Below are positions 1 to 6,671 of a stretch of DNA of 64,000 bases, piece by piece. Every line of letters begins with the position of its first letter. Within the stretch, counting starts at the first letter, position 1. The stretch is from contig NZ_CP017641.1 of assembly GCF_001983935.1 (NCBI RefSeq), forward strand, positions 248,001 through 312,000, written 5' to 3'. This stretch comes from Fuerstiella marisgermanici (GTDB taxonomy: Bacteria > Planctomycetota > Planctomycetia > Planctomycetales > Planctomycetaceae). Position numbers and translations under genes: made by a program. A model generated the notes under the pieces. That model was given only the letters and a program-made list of their open reading frames with translations, made no database searches and was not told where the DNA came from.

Positions 1-654
1 CTCAAGAACACAACTTTCGACAATAACTCCCATACTGATCGCGACGTCCTGTGACTTCAAAGCGCCGGTGAACTCACGGCTTGTAAACTGTGAACCCTGA
101 TCGGTATTAAAGATTTCTGGTCTGCCGAATGACGAAAACGCGTTTTCCAAAGCATCCATGCAGAAGTCAACATCCATGCTGTTGGACAGGCGCCACGAAA
201 GAACGTAGCGGCTGTACCAGTCCATCACGGCAACCAGATACAGAAAACCCAACCGCATGGGAATGTACGTAATGTCACAACACCAAACGTGATTTGGACG
301 ATTGATTTCAAGGCCACGCAACAAATACGGAAAGACCTGATGACCTTCCATTCGCAGCGTCGTTCGACGTTTGGGGGAGATACCTTCGATGCCCATTTTT
401 CGCATTAAACGTTGGATTCGCTTGCGATTCACCGTCATGCCCTGATCTTCAAAGAAGTCCACCATCTGCCGCGAACCACGATGCGGACGCTTCAAATGTT
501 CTTCGTCCATCAGCCGCATCAGTCTAAGGTTCTCCCCGCTTTCCGGAACAGGTTCGTAGTACACATTGTTGCGATGAAGACCGAGAAGACGACACTGCTC
601 ACGAATACTCAGTTGCCGATGATCGAAGTCAATCCACGACCTTGCTTCACTCAC
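1..654 (-). CDS. IS3-family transposase OrfB (DDE integrase), partial
   Basis: The minus strand is open from the orfA junction to the window edge and encodes a retroviral-integrase-type transposase catalytic subunit. Visible features are an HTH_21-like start (LSIREQCRLLGL), the pre-core stretch with HRGSRQM, the first catalytic Asp in WCCDITYIP and the second in FNTDQGSQFTS. The third catalytic residue (Glu) should lie further on. The last residues (after AISM) read GVIVESCVLE, which does not resemble the family's usual DNVFVERLW region, so a truncation or second insertion at the window edge is suspected. The best start is GTG at 654-652, overlapping the orfA stop; the reading frame itself is open further upstream. 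Confidence 0.8.
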   Translation of the reverse strand, partial: MSEARSWIDFDHRQLSIREQCRLLGLHRNNVYYEPVPESGENLRLMRLMDEEHLKRPHRGSRQMVDFFEDQGMTVNRKRIQRLMRKMGIEGISPKRRTTLRMEGHQVFPYLLRGLEINRPNHVWCCDITYIPMRLGFLYLVAVMDWYSRYVLSWRLSNSMDVDFCMDALENAFSSFGRPEIFNTDQGSQFTSREFTGALKSQDVAISMGVIVESCVLE

Positions 655-958
655 TGACTTCGGCCACTTTTTTTTTAAGCCACTCCAGCTGCACTTTGAG
701 ACGACCAATCTGCTCGTACAGCTCGGCTGTCTGTGGTTCGTCGGTGACCGCCGGTTTGGTCTTCTTCGTGCCACTGCCAGTCTCGAAGACGCCTTCGGCT
801 CCATCCAGAAGTTGCTTCTTCCAAAGGTTGATCTGAGTCGCATGCAACTTATGCTTCAACGTCAGCTCACTGATCGTTCGATGCCCCTTGATGGCCTCTA
901 ACGCTACTTTCGCCTTAAACGGTGCACTGAAGATTCGACGCTTCCGAGACATGCTCAC
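647..958 (-). CDS. IS3-family transposase OrfA (HTH DNA-binding subunit)
   Basis: A 103-residue basic protein of the Tnp_1/HTH_Tnp_IS3 type. It begins MSMSRKRRIFSAPFKAKVAL, followed by a helix-turn-helix region (TISELTLKHKLHATQINLWKKQLL, roughly residues 28-52) that binds the terminal inverted repeats. A C-terminal coiled-coil/leucine-zipper segment (LYEQIGRLKVQLEWLKKKV) is typical of the dimerisation region. Length fits the family (about 90-110 residues). Near its 3' end the gene has a run of nine A residues (668-676) where many IS3 elements frameshift; here orfB is in the +1 frame, discussed under findings. The next ATG (codon 3) is an equally possible start. Confidence 0.85.
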   Translation of the reverse strand: MSMSRKRRIFSAPFKAKVALEAIKGHRTISELTLKHKLHATQINLWKKQLLDGAEGVFETGSGTKKTKPAVTDEPQTAELYEQIGRLKVQLEWLKKKVAEVSE

Positions 959-1024
959 AGCTCCTGAAAAATCCGGTTCGTTGAACTCACCGTTTTAACA
1001 CTCAGTGCCGTTTTCTCTATCTAA

Positions 1025-1055
1025 CCCCGTGGTCCAAATATTGGGGTCCACTTCA
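1025..1055 (-). repeat. Terminal end of the IS3-family element
   Basis: Read on the minus strand the end starts TGAAGTGGACCCC and continues through AATATTTGGACCACGG, upstream of orfA. Ending in TG/CA and a GGACCCC-rich tip are typical of IS3-family ends. The matching end is outside the window, so the inverted repeat and target duplication cannot be verified. Confidence 0.6.
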
Positions 1056-1352
1056 CCCGGCTGGTCTCGACACTAGCAGAAAACCGTGGCCTCCAATTCG
1101 CTGATGATCGTTCCAGCGTAAGCCGTCTCGCCATCGACGTGAGGCCGGTCCTTGTCATTCACTGTCGCTCACAGAGCAATCTCGCAGCTCGCGGTTTTTG
1201 CACGGCATCCTTAGGCAATGCCGTTGCATGAATATTGCTAGCTGCCGGAACTGCGCTTCGCTTGGTCCGGCCTACGTTGCTACATCAATGGGGAGATGTG
1301 ACGGAAATGTGCGGCACGGTTTGATGGTCAATAGTGGTGCCCAGTGGGACCT
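1056..1352. other. Intergenic region between the IS end and the phosphatase-family gene
   Basis: No convincing complete gene. A short minus-strand reading frame ending with TAG at 1075-1073 encodes KDRPHVDGETAYAGTIISEL and a few more residues. It looks protein-like in composition but is too short to assign; it may be the remnant of a gene cut by the insertion sequence. The region also holds copy 1 of a 30-bp dispersed repeat (1244-1273). Confidence 0.4.
1244..1273. repeat. 30-bp dispersed repeat, copy 1
   Basis: Matches a second copy at 2729-2758 in 27 of 30 positions (begins GCCGGAACTGCG, ends TGGTCCGGCCT). The ends CCGGA/TCCGG are inverted, so each copy can form a short stem. The copies flank the phosphatase-family gene in direct orientation. 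Confidence 0.6.
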
Positions 1353-2216
1353 CTATTCCGTTCGGTGGAAGACGGCTAATTGTGGTAGATGGTCGCTTAG
1401 TGCGAAGGATTCTTCGTCGTCAACATTTAGCCTGAACGCTCCCTCGAACAATGGCTTTGATTCCACGACTTGGTTTGCAATCGGGCCTGCGGCCATGACG
1501 AAATCGATTCGTCGTTTTGGGATGTCTGACTTGAACGTGAGGCCATCGCCTTTGCCGATCTTGGCGAACGTGTCTACCCAACCAGCATCGATCCAAAGTT
1601 TGTATTCGTCACTGTCTGGGCCGTGGTTGAGGTCGCCGATAACTAGCATGGGTTTTCCAGCATCGAAATCCGGCTTCATCGATTCGATCATTGCTTGAAT
1701 CTCTTTCAACCGAATCGTGGGGTCAGCGGTTGGGTATAGATGGGCCGAATGTACGATCAGAGGCTCGCCGTCTGGCGACTTGATGACCGCTCGACCCCAG
1801 TGTCGGGTGAACAATTCTTTCGGTCTCCCACCCTTCATTGGGGCATTCTGAGACTCGGTGATCTCGAATTTGCTCAACAGTGTTCCTGGCCAGTTGCCGC
1901 CGCTTGGAAAACGAACATGGTTCATTCCCATGAGTTTCGCAACCTCTTTGGTCAGTTCCTCCGATGGTGATTCTGAGAAGTTGATAATGTCCGGTTCATG
2001 CAGAGCCAGCTCCATTGCCAGTCGTTTCGCCATCTGACCTTTGGCGACCGCCCGTTTCGCACCTGCCCGGTTTTTCGGCCAGCCTGTGCATTTGTAAATA
2101 TTGTAGGCAATGACTCGCAGAGGCCTGGACTTCGGATCTTCAGCGAACAAAGTAGAATTCGCCAGAGCCAGACTGGTTCCGAGTGTTCCGCAGAAGTGTC
2201 TACGTGAAATGGTCAT
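1353..2216 (-). CDS. Exported endonuclease/exonuclease/phosphatase family protein
   Basis: A 287-residue protein of the EEP (DNase I-like) superfamily, whose members hydrolyse phosphodiester or phosphomonoester bonds with a divalent metal. Motifs in order: VIAYNIY with Asn39, FSES with Glu82, SAHLYP with His159, GDLNHGPDS with Asp195 and Asn197, RRIDF with Asp238, and SDHLP with Asp275-His276. These are the expected catalytic residues. The N-terminus TISRRHFCGTLGTSLALA is a twin-arginine-type signal peptide, so export to the periplasm is likely. I chose the ATG at 2216, which has GGAG 6-7 bases upstream; an ATG at 2237 would add seven residues ahead of the signal peptide and has no visible ribosome site. 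Substrate (nucleic acid, phospholipid or sugar phosphate) cannot be told from sequence. Confidence 0.85.
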   Translation of the reverse strand: MTISRRHFCGTLGTSLALANSTLFAEDPKSRPLRVIAYNIYKCTGWPKNRAGAKRAVAKGQMAKRLAMELALHEPDIINFSESPSEELTKEVAKLMGMNHVRFPSGGNWPGTLLSKFEITESQNAPMKGGRPKELFTRHWGRAVIKSPDGEPLIVHSAHLYPTADPTIRLKEIQAMIESMKPDFDAGKPMLVIGDLNHGPDSDEYKLWIDAGWVDTFAKIGKGDGLTFKSDIPKRRIDFVMAAGPIANQVVESKPLFEGAFRLNVDDEESFALSDHLPQLAVFHRTE

Positions 2217-2321
2217 GATTTCTCCGTATGGGGACATGCTGGCACGCTACGTCCAATTGCGTCAGTTCAAGAATTGCCGCTGCGCATTCTACATACCGAG
2301 CAGTAGCACGCGACCATTCGT

Positions 2322-2586
2322 GCTAAGAACCCCTAACAACACCTGTGTGAGCCGCGACGTTTGTTGTTTCGTTTCAGGCAAGAAGTGAGAAGGAGGCGAC
2401 AAATGTCGTCGACGACGAACACCGCCGCCTGAGGCGGAACCACAAGCGGCCCGGAGGGTTGCGACGAAAGTAGCCGATCTGCGGCGTCAGCGCTCCTCGA
2501 CGACATCTGTCGCCTCGTCACTTTTCCTTGCATCTCGACCACTGTCGTCACAACGCGGCCACACAGCTTTTGTTAGGGGTTCTTAA
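2322..2586. repeat. Foldback (long imperfect inverted-repeat) element, MITE-like
   Basis: The outer arms TAAGAACCCCTAACAA (from about 2324) and its complement TTGTTAGGGGTTCTTA (to about 2585) are near-perfect inverted copies. Matches continue inward: CTGTGTG-like blocks, then GAGGCGACAAATGTCGTCGA (from about 2393) against the complement of TCGACGACATCTGTCGCCTC (2497-2516), 19 of 20 matching. The two halves can fold into one long hairpin of about 265 bases. No transposase gene is inside; the short reading frame across it on the minus strand is probably a by-product. Non-autonomous mobile element or structured RNA are both possible. Confidence 0.6.
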
Positions 2587-2728
2587 CAATTTCGGAACCC
2601 CATTTCTGACGCGCCCCGATTGAGCCGATGTGCTCAACGGCGGCACGTGAATGGATCGCAGTTGGCCGAATGAAGGAGCGAAGGCACGCCGCTTTGGCAT
2701 CAGCGCGTCGCATGCAGATTGACTGGCC

Positions 2729-2758
2729 GCCGGAACTGCGTTTTGCCTGGTCCGGCCT
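2729..2758. repeat. 30-bp dispersed repeat, copy 2
   Basis: Copy of the element at 1244-1273, 27 of 30 bases identical and in the same orientation. The two copies bracket the phosphatase-family gene and the foldback element. Confidence 0.6.
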
Positions 2759-2830
2759 GTGAGAACTCTTTGCTGGCTTCTGGGTCGCTGCGGGGCTGGT
2801 GTGTGCTGGCGACGGGGCCTTGCGGCTGGG

Positions 2831-2836
2831 TATAAT
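2831..2836 (+). promoter_or_regulatory. Candidate -10 box giving a leaderless transcript
   Basis: A perfect TATAAT lies with its last base seven positions before the ATG at 2843. A transcript started at the usual distance would begin at or next to the A of the start codon, and no Shine-Dalgarno sequence is visible. No good -35 hexamer is present at 16-18 bases upstream, so this is tentative. Confidence 0.35.
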
Positions 2837-2842
2837 TAGAGT

Positions 2843-5071
2843 ATGAAGATTCCTAACTATGCCACAATTCTGTTGCTTTTGGCGGTTGCGTTTCCGGCTT
2901 GCGGCTATGCGGACGAACCGCTGCGATTTAGCCGCGACGTGTTGCCGATATTGGCAGACCGTTGCTTTCATTGTCACGGGCCGGACGCTCAGACACGGCA
3001 AGCTGATTTGCGCCTGGATGAACGAAAATCGGCCGTCGACGAAGTTGGGGCGATCGTACCGAAGAGCCCCGAAGACAGTGAACTGATCGCTCGAGTCACC
3101 ACCACCGATCCTGACCTGCTGATGCCGCCGCCGGATTCTCATCGCGAACCGCTGAAGCCTTCGGAAGTCGCTATCCTGAAACGCTGGATCGCTGAGGGAG
3201 CCGTGTGGGGGCAGCACTGGGCGTTTGAGAAACCGATCCGGCCGAAGCTGGGCGATCACAACCTTCATCCCATCGACGCCTTTGTCACTCGACGGTTGAA
3301 GGAAGCCGGGCTGCAACCTTCGCCGATGGCTGATAAACGAACGTTGATTCGTCGCGTCACGCTGGATCTGATCGGGCTGCCGCCTACTGTCGACGAATTG
3401 AATTCGTTCCTCGCGGACGAATCTCCTGACGCCTACGAACAGCTTGTCGATCGGCTGTTGGATTCACCTCACTACGGCGAACGTATGGCGTGTCCGTGGT
3501 TGGATGCCGCAAGGTATGCGGACACCAGCGGTTTTCAGGGAGACCCGGAACGATCGATGTGGCCGTGGCGGGACTGGGTGGTGAAGGCGCTCAACGACAA
3601 CATGCCTTTCGACGACTTTACAATCGAACAGTTGGCGGGCGATCTTCTGGATGATCCAACGCCCGAACAGCGTCTGGCAACCGGGTTCAATCGCAACCAC
3701 ATGCACAACGGCGAAGGCGGTCGTATTGCAGAAGAAACGCGTGTCGAAAATGTGTTCGACCGTGCGGAAACGACGGGGACCGTTTGGCTGGGACTCACGC
3801 TGCAGTGTGCGCGGTGTCACGATCATAAGTTCGATCCCACGTCGAACGACGACTACTTTGCCTTCTATGACTTCTTCAACCAGACGACGGAATCCGGACG
3901 CGGTGCCGGCGGTCGAGCGGTGCCGCCATCCATTGACTATGTGTTGCAACCGGATCAATGGCCATCCATCAAGGAGCCGACCACCGTTAAGGTGATGGTC
4001 ATGGATACGGTGGACAAACCTCGCGACACGCTGGTCCTGGTCAAAGGTGTTTACAACAACGCGACCGATCGCAAAATCGTGGCGGACGTGCCTGGCATGT
4101 TGCCGCCGCTGCCGAAAGCTGATAGCGACCGCCGCTATAACCGCCTGGATCTGGCTCGCTGGATCGTGTCGCCCGACAATCCGCTGACTGCACGAGTCAC
4201 CGTCAATCGCTATTGGCAAACTTTCTTCGGTCGAGGCATCGTCACCACTCCGTCGGACTTCGGGCTGCAGGGAGCTCAGCCAACGCATCCGGATCTGTTG
4301 GACTGGCTGGCCGTGGAGTTTGTGGAATCTGACTGGGACGTCAAACACATTCATCGGCTGATCGTGACCAGCCAGACCTACAAGCAGTCTGCGAAAGTCA
4401 CGCCTGAATTGCTGGAACGCGATCCTCAGAACGAACTGATGTCGCGATCGCCGCGGTTCCGTATGCCATCGTGGATGATTCGCGATCACGCGCTCGCCAC
4501 CAGTGGTCTTCTGATCCATGAATTCGGCGGACCTCCGGTTAAGTCGTACCAGCCGTCCGGCATTTGGGCAGAAGCCACGTTTGGCAAGATCAAGTATCAG
4601 GTCGGTACCGGCGGGCAGCTTTATCGACGTTCGCTGTATTCCTTCTGGCGGCGTATCGTCGGGCCTACGATTTTCTTTGATTCAGCCAAACGCCAGACGT
4701 GCGAAGTCCAGCCGAACCTGACCAACACGCCACTGCACGCATTAACAACACTTAACGACGTCACTTACATCGAAGCCGCTCGAGTGATGGCGGAGAAGCT
4801 GCTGCTGGAATACAAATCACATGCAGATCGGGTTGCGGCCGCGTTCGAAATTCTAACCAGTCGCGAAGCTGCTCCGGAAGAACTCACACTGCTGACCGAA
4901 CGTTTACGAACAACGATCGCGCAGTACCAGACGCACCCAAAGCAGGCGGCTCAGTTGTTGAAGATTGGACAGTTGCCGAAAAACGAAACGCTCGATCCCG
5001 CAGAACACGCGGCACTGACGACGCTGCTGAACACAATGATGAACCTTGATGAGGTTTTGGTGAAACCATGA
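2843..5071 (+). CDS. PSCyt1/PSCyt2/PSD1 (DUF1549/DUF1553) planctomycete cytochrome-type protein
   Basis: A 742-residue exported protein. A signal peptide (residues 1-23, MKIPNYATILLLLAVAFPAC) is followed by a PSCyt1 domain with the heme-binding motif CFHCH at 41-45, then PSCyt2/DUF1549 (about 125-335) with a second CxxCH (CARCH, 322-326), and a C-terminal PSD1/DUF1553 region (about 425-690; RYNRLDLARWIVSPDNPLTA, NRYWQTFFGRG). The family is greatly expanded in planctomycetes; its reaction is not established, though heme binding suggests redox work in the periplasm. At 742 residues it lacks the insert of several hundred residues (often a LamG-like domain) found in longer relatives. It overlaps the next gene by four bases (ATGA), so the two are translationally coupled. 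Confidence 0.93.
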   Translation: MKIPNYATILLLLAVAFPACGYADEPLRFSRDVLPILADRCFHCHGPDAQTRQADLRLDERKSAVDEVGAIVPKSPEDSELIARVTTTDPDLLMPPPDSHREPLKPSEVAILKRWIAEGAVWGQHWAFEKPIRPKLGDHNLHPIDAFVTRRLKEAGLQPSPMADKRTLIRRVTLDLIGLPPTVDELNSFLADESPDAYEQLVDRLLDSPHYGERMACPWLDAARYADTSGFQGDPERSMWPWRDWVVKALNDNMPFDDFTIEQLAGDLLDDPTPEQRLATGFNRNHMHNGEGGRIAEETRVENVFDRAETTGTVWLGLTLQCARCHDHKFDPTSNDDYFAFYDFFNQTTESGRGAGGRAVPPSIDYVLQPDQWPSIKEPTTVKVMVMDTVDKPRDTLVLVKGVYNNATDRKIVADVPGMLPPLPKADSDRRYNRLDLARWIVSPDNPLTARVTVNRYWQTFFGRGIVTTPSDFGLQGAQPTHPDLLDWLAVEFVESDWDVKHIHRLIVTSQTYKQSAKVTPELLERDPQNELMSRSPRFRMPSWMIRDHALATSGLLIHEFGGPPVKSYQPSGIWAEATFGKIKYQVGTGGQLYRRSLYSFWRRIVGPTIFFDSAKRQTCEVQPNLTNTPLHALTTLNDVTYIEAARVMAEKLLLEYKSHADRVAAAFEILTSREAAPEELTLLTERLRTTIAQYQTHPKQAAQLLKIGQLPKNETLDPAEHAALTTLLNTMMNLDEVLVKP

Positions 5072-6531
5072 ATCCCGTTCACGAACTTTCGCAGGTCTTA
5101 ACACGACGCCAGTTACTTGGCCAATCCGGCCTGGGACTCGGCGCGGCGGCACTCAGCACGTTAATGCCGGGAATGTCTGGCAGTAATCAGGCACTCGCCC
5201 TGACCCCGGACCCGTCCGCGCCGCTGTTGCCGCACTTTGCACCCAAAGCGAAGCGAGTCATCTATTTGTTTCAAAACGGCGGCCCGTCTCATGTTGACCT
5301 GTTCGACTACAAGCCAAAGTTGACGGAACTGGCAGGCCAGGGGCTACCTGCTGAACTGACCGACGGAAAACGCTTCAGCACAATGACGGCGTCACAGGAG
5401 AAAGCGTTTGCTCCGGAAATCACGCGGTTTGCTCAGCACGGAGACTGCGGAAAATGGATTGCCGCCAACTTTTTGCCGCACACAGCAGCGATTGTCGACG
5501 ACTTGTGTTTCGTGCAGTCAATGCGGACCACTCAGGTCAACCACGCGCCTGCGATCACGTACTTCCTGACGGGATCAGAACTGCCCGGCAAGCCCAGCAT
5601 GGGAGCGTGGCTGACCTACGGACTTGGGAGCGACGCCGACAACCTGCCGGCGTTCACCGTGATGACCAGTCGTGACAGGCAGGCGTCCTGCGGTCAGATT
5701 TTTTACGACTTCTATTGGGGCAACGGTTTTCTGCCCAGCAAATATCAAGGCGTCAAGTTTCGTGGTTCGGGCGACCCGGTCTTGTACTTGTCGAATCCCT
5801 CCGGCATCACTCGCGCGACGCGACGGCAACAGCTTGACGACCTTGCGACGCTAAACCACATCAATATGCAGCGGCTGGGTGATCCGGAAATTGCAGCCCG
5901 CGTCGCTCAATATGAAATGGCGTATCGCATGCAGGCATCGGTGCCGGAACTCACCGATCTGGCCAGCGAACCCAGGCACGTGTTGGACATGTACGGTCCA
6001 CAGGTGCAGGAAAAAGGGAGCTTCGCTTACAACTGCCTGATGGCTCGCCGACTGGCCGAACGCGGCTGTCGCTTCATTCAGCTGATGCATGCCGGATGGG
6101 ATCAGCACACGAACCTGGACACACAGTTGAAGATTCAGTGTACGGATACCGACGCGCCTTCCGCAGCGCTTGTGAAAGATCTGCAGCAGCGAGGTTTGCT
6201 GGAAGACACTCTGGTGATCTGGGGCGGCGAATTCGGACGCACGCCGTTTCAGCAAAACCGCCCCAATTCGCCGCGCGGACGGGACCATCATCCGTATGCG
6301 TTTTCGGTTTGGATGGCGGGCGGCGGCATGAAGCCCGGATACACTTACGGCGCGTCTGATGACTTTGGGTTTAACGCCACGGAAAACCCGGTTGAAGTCC
6401 ATGACCTTCAAGCCACAATTCTTCACCAGCTAGGCATCAATCACGACGTGTTCACCAAACGATTTCAGGGCCTGGATCAGAGACTCACCGGCGTCGAAGA
6501 AGCTCATGTCGTTACAGACATCATTGCCTGA
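5068..6531 (+). CDS. DUF1501 family protein, Tat-exported
   Basis: A 487-residue DUF1501 protein, belonging to the alkaline phosphatase/sulfatase-like superfamily. The N-terminus has a twin-arginine signal (LTRRQLLGQSGLGLGAAALS, residues 11-30). Family hallmarks follow: RVIYLFQNGGPSHVDLFDYK, MRTTQVNHAPAITYFLTG, and near the C-terminus WGGEFGRTPFQ and GRDHHPYAF, whose His and acidic residues resemble the metal-binding site of the superfamily. Planctomycete genomes typically place DUF1501 directly after a PSCyt1/PSD1 gene, as here with a four-base overlap, implying co-export and a joint function. The substrate is unknown; a role in sulfated polysaccharide breakdown is often suggested but not shown by this sequence. 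Confidence 0.92.
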   Translation: MNPVHELSQVLTRRQLLGQSGLGLGAAALSTLMPGMSGSNQALALTPDPSAPLLPHFAPKAKRVIYLFQNGGPSHVDLFDYKPKLTELAGQGLPAELTDGKRFSTMTASQEKAFAPEITRFAQHGDCGKWIAANFLPHTAAIVDDLCFVQSMRTTQVNHAPAITYFLTGSELPGKPSMGAWLTYGLGSDADNLPAFTVMTSRDRQASCGQIFYDFYWGNGFLPSKYQGVKFRGSGDPVLYLSNPSGITRATRRQQLDDLATLNHINMQRLGDPEIAARVAQYEMAYRMQASVPELTDLASEPRHVLDMYGPQVQEKGSFAYNCLMARRLAERGCRFIQLMHAGWDQHTNLDTQLKIQCTDTDAPSAALVKDLQQRGLLEDTLVIWGGEFGRTPFQQNRPNSPRGRDHHPYAFSVWMAGGGMKPGYTYGASDDFGFNATENPVEVHDLQATILHQLGINHDVFTKRFQGLDQRLTGVEEAHVVTDIIA

Positions 6532-6671
6532 ACGGATTCAGGTTCGGTTCAGTTCCACTCGAAGGCTGATGACGGGAACGCACCGATCTTCCGACGACCA
6601 CGCCAGTGATCAGCGTTGTGCCCCGTCCAACGATGCGTCTAAATCGCGCCGCCCTCAGCCTGCCCGTCTCA

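Larger units (their letters stand above)
1..1055 (-). mobile_element. IS3-family insertion sequence, partial
   Basis: orfA and orfB of an IS3-family element lie head to tail on the minus strand. The upstream end is recognisable: read on the minus strand it begins TGAAGTGGACCCC near 1055, which ends the element in the TG...CA form usual for this family. The other end lies beyond the window. Similarity of orfB to the family appears to stop about 30 bases from the window start, before the catalytic Glu would be reached, so the copy may be disrupted. The element sits about 300 bases downstream of the stop codon of the minus-strand phosphatase-family gene. Confidence 0.85.
2587..2842. other. Intergenic region upstream of the PSCyt1 gene
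   Basis: No gene seen. It contains the second 30-bp dispersed repeat (2729-2758) and a -10-like box immediately before the next gene. Confidence 0.4.

Noticed and set aside
2333-2551. Short minus-strand reading frame across the foldback element
   Set aside because: It lies wholly in inverted-repeat DNA, has no ribosome site and no recognisable domain.
6527-6542. Small hairpin (CCTGAA/TTCAGG) at the stop of the DUF1501 gene as a terminator
   Set aside because: Only six base pairs, overlaps the stop codon and has no T-run.
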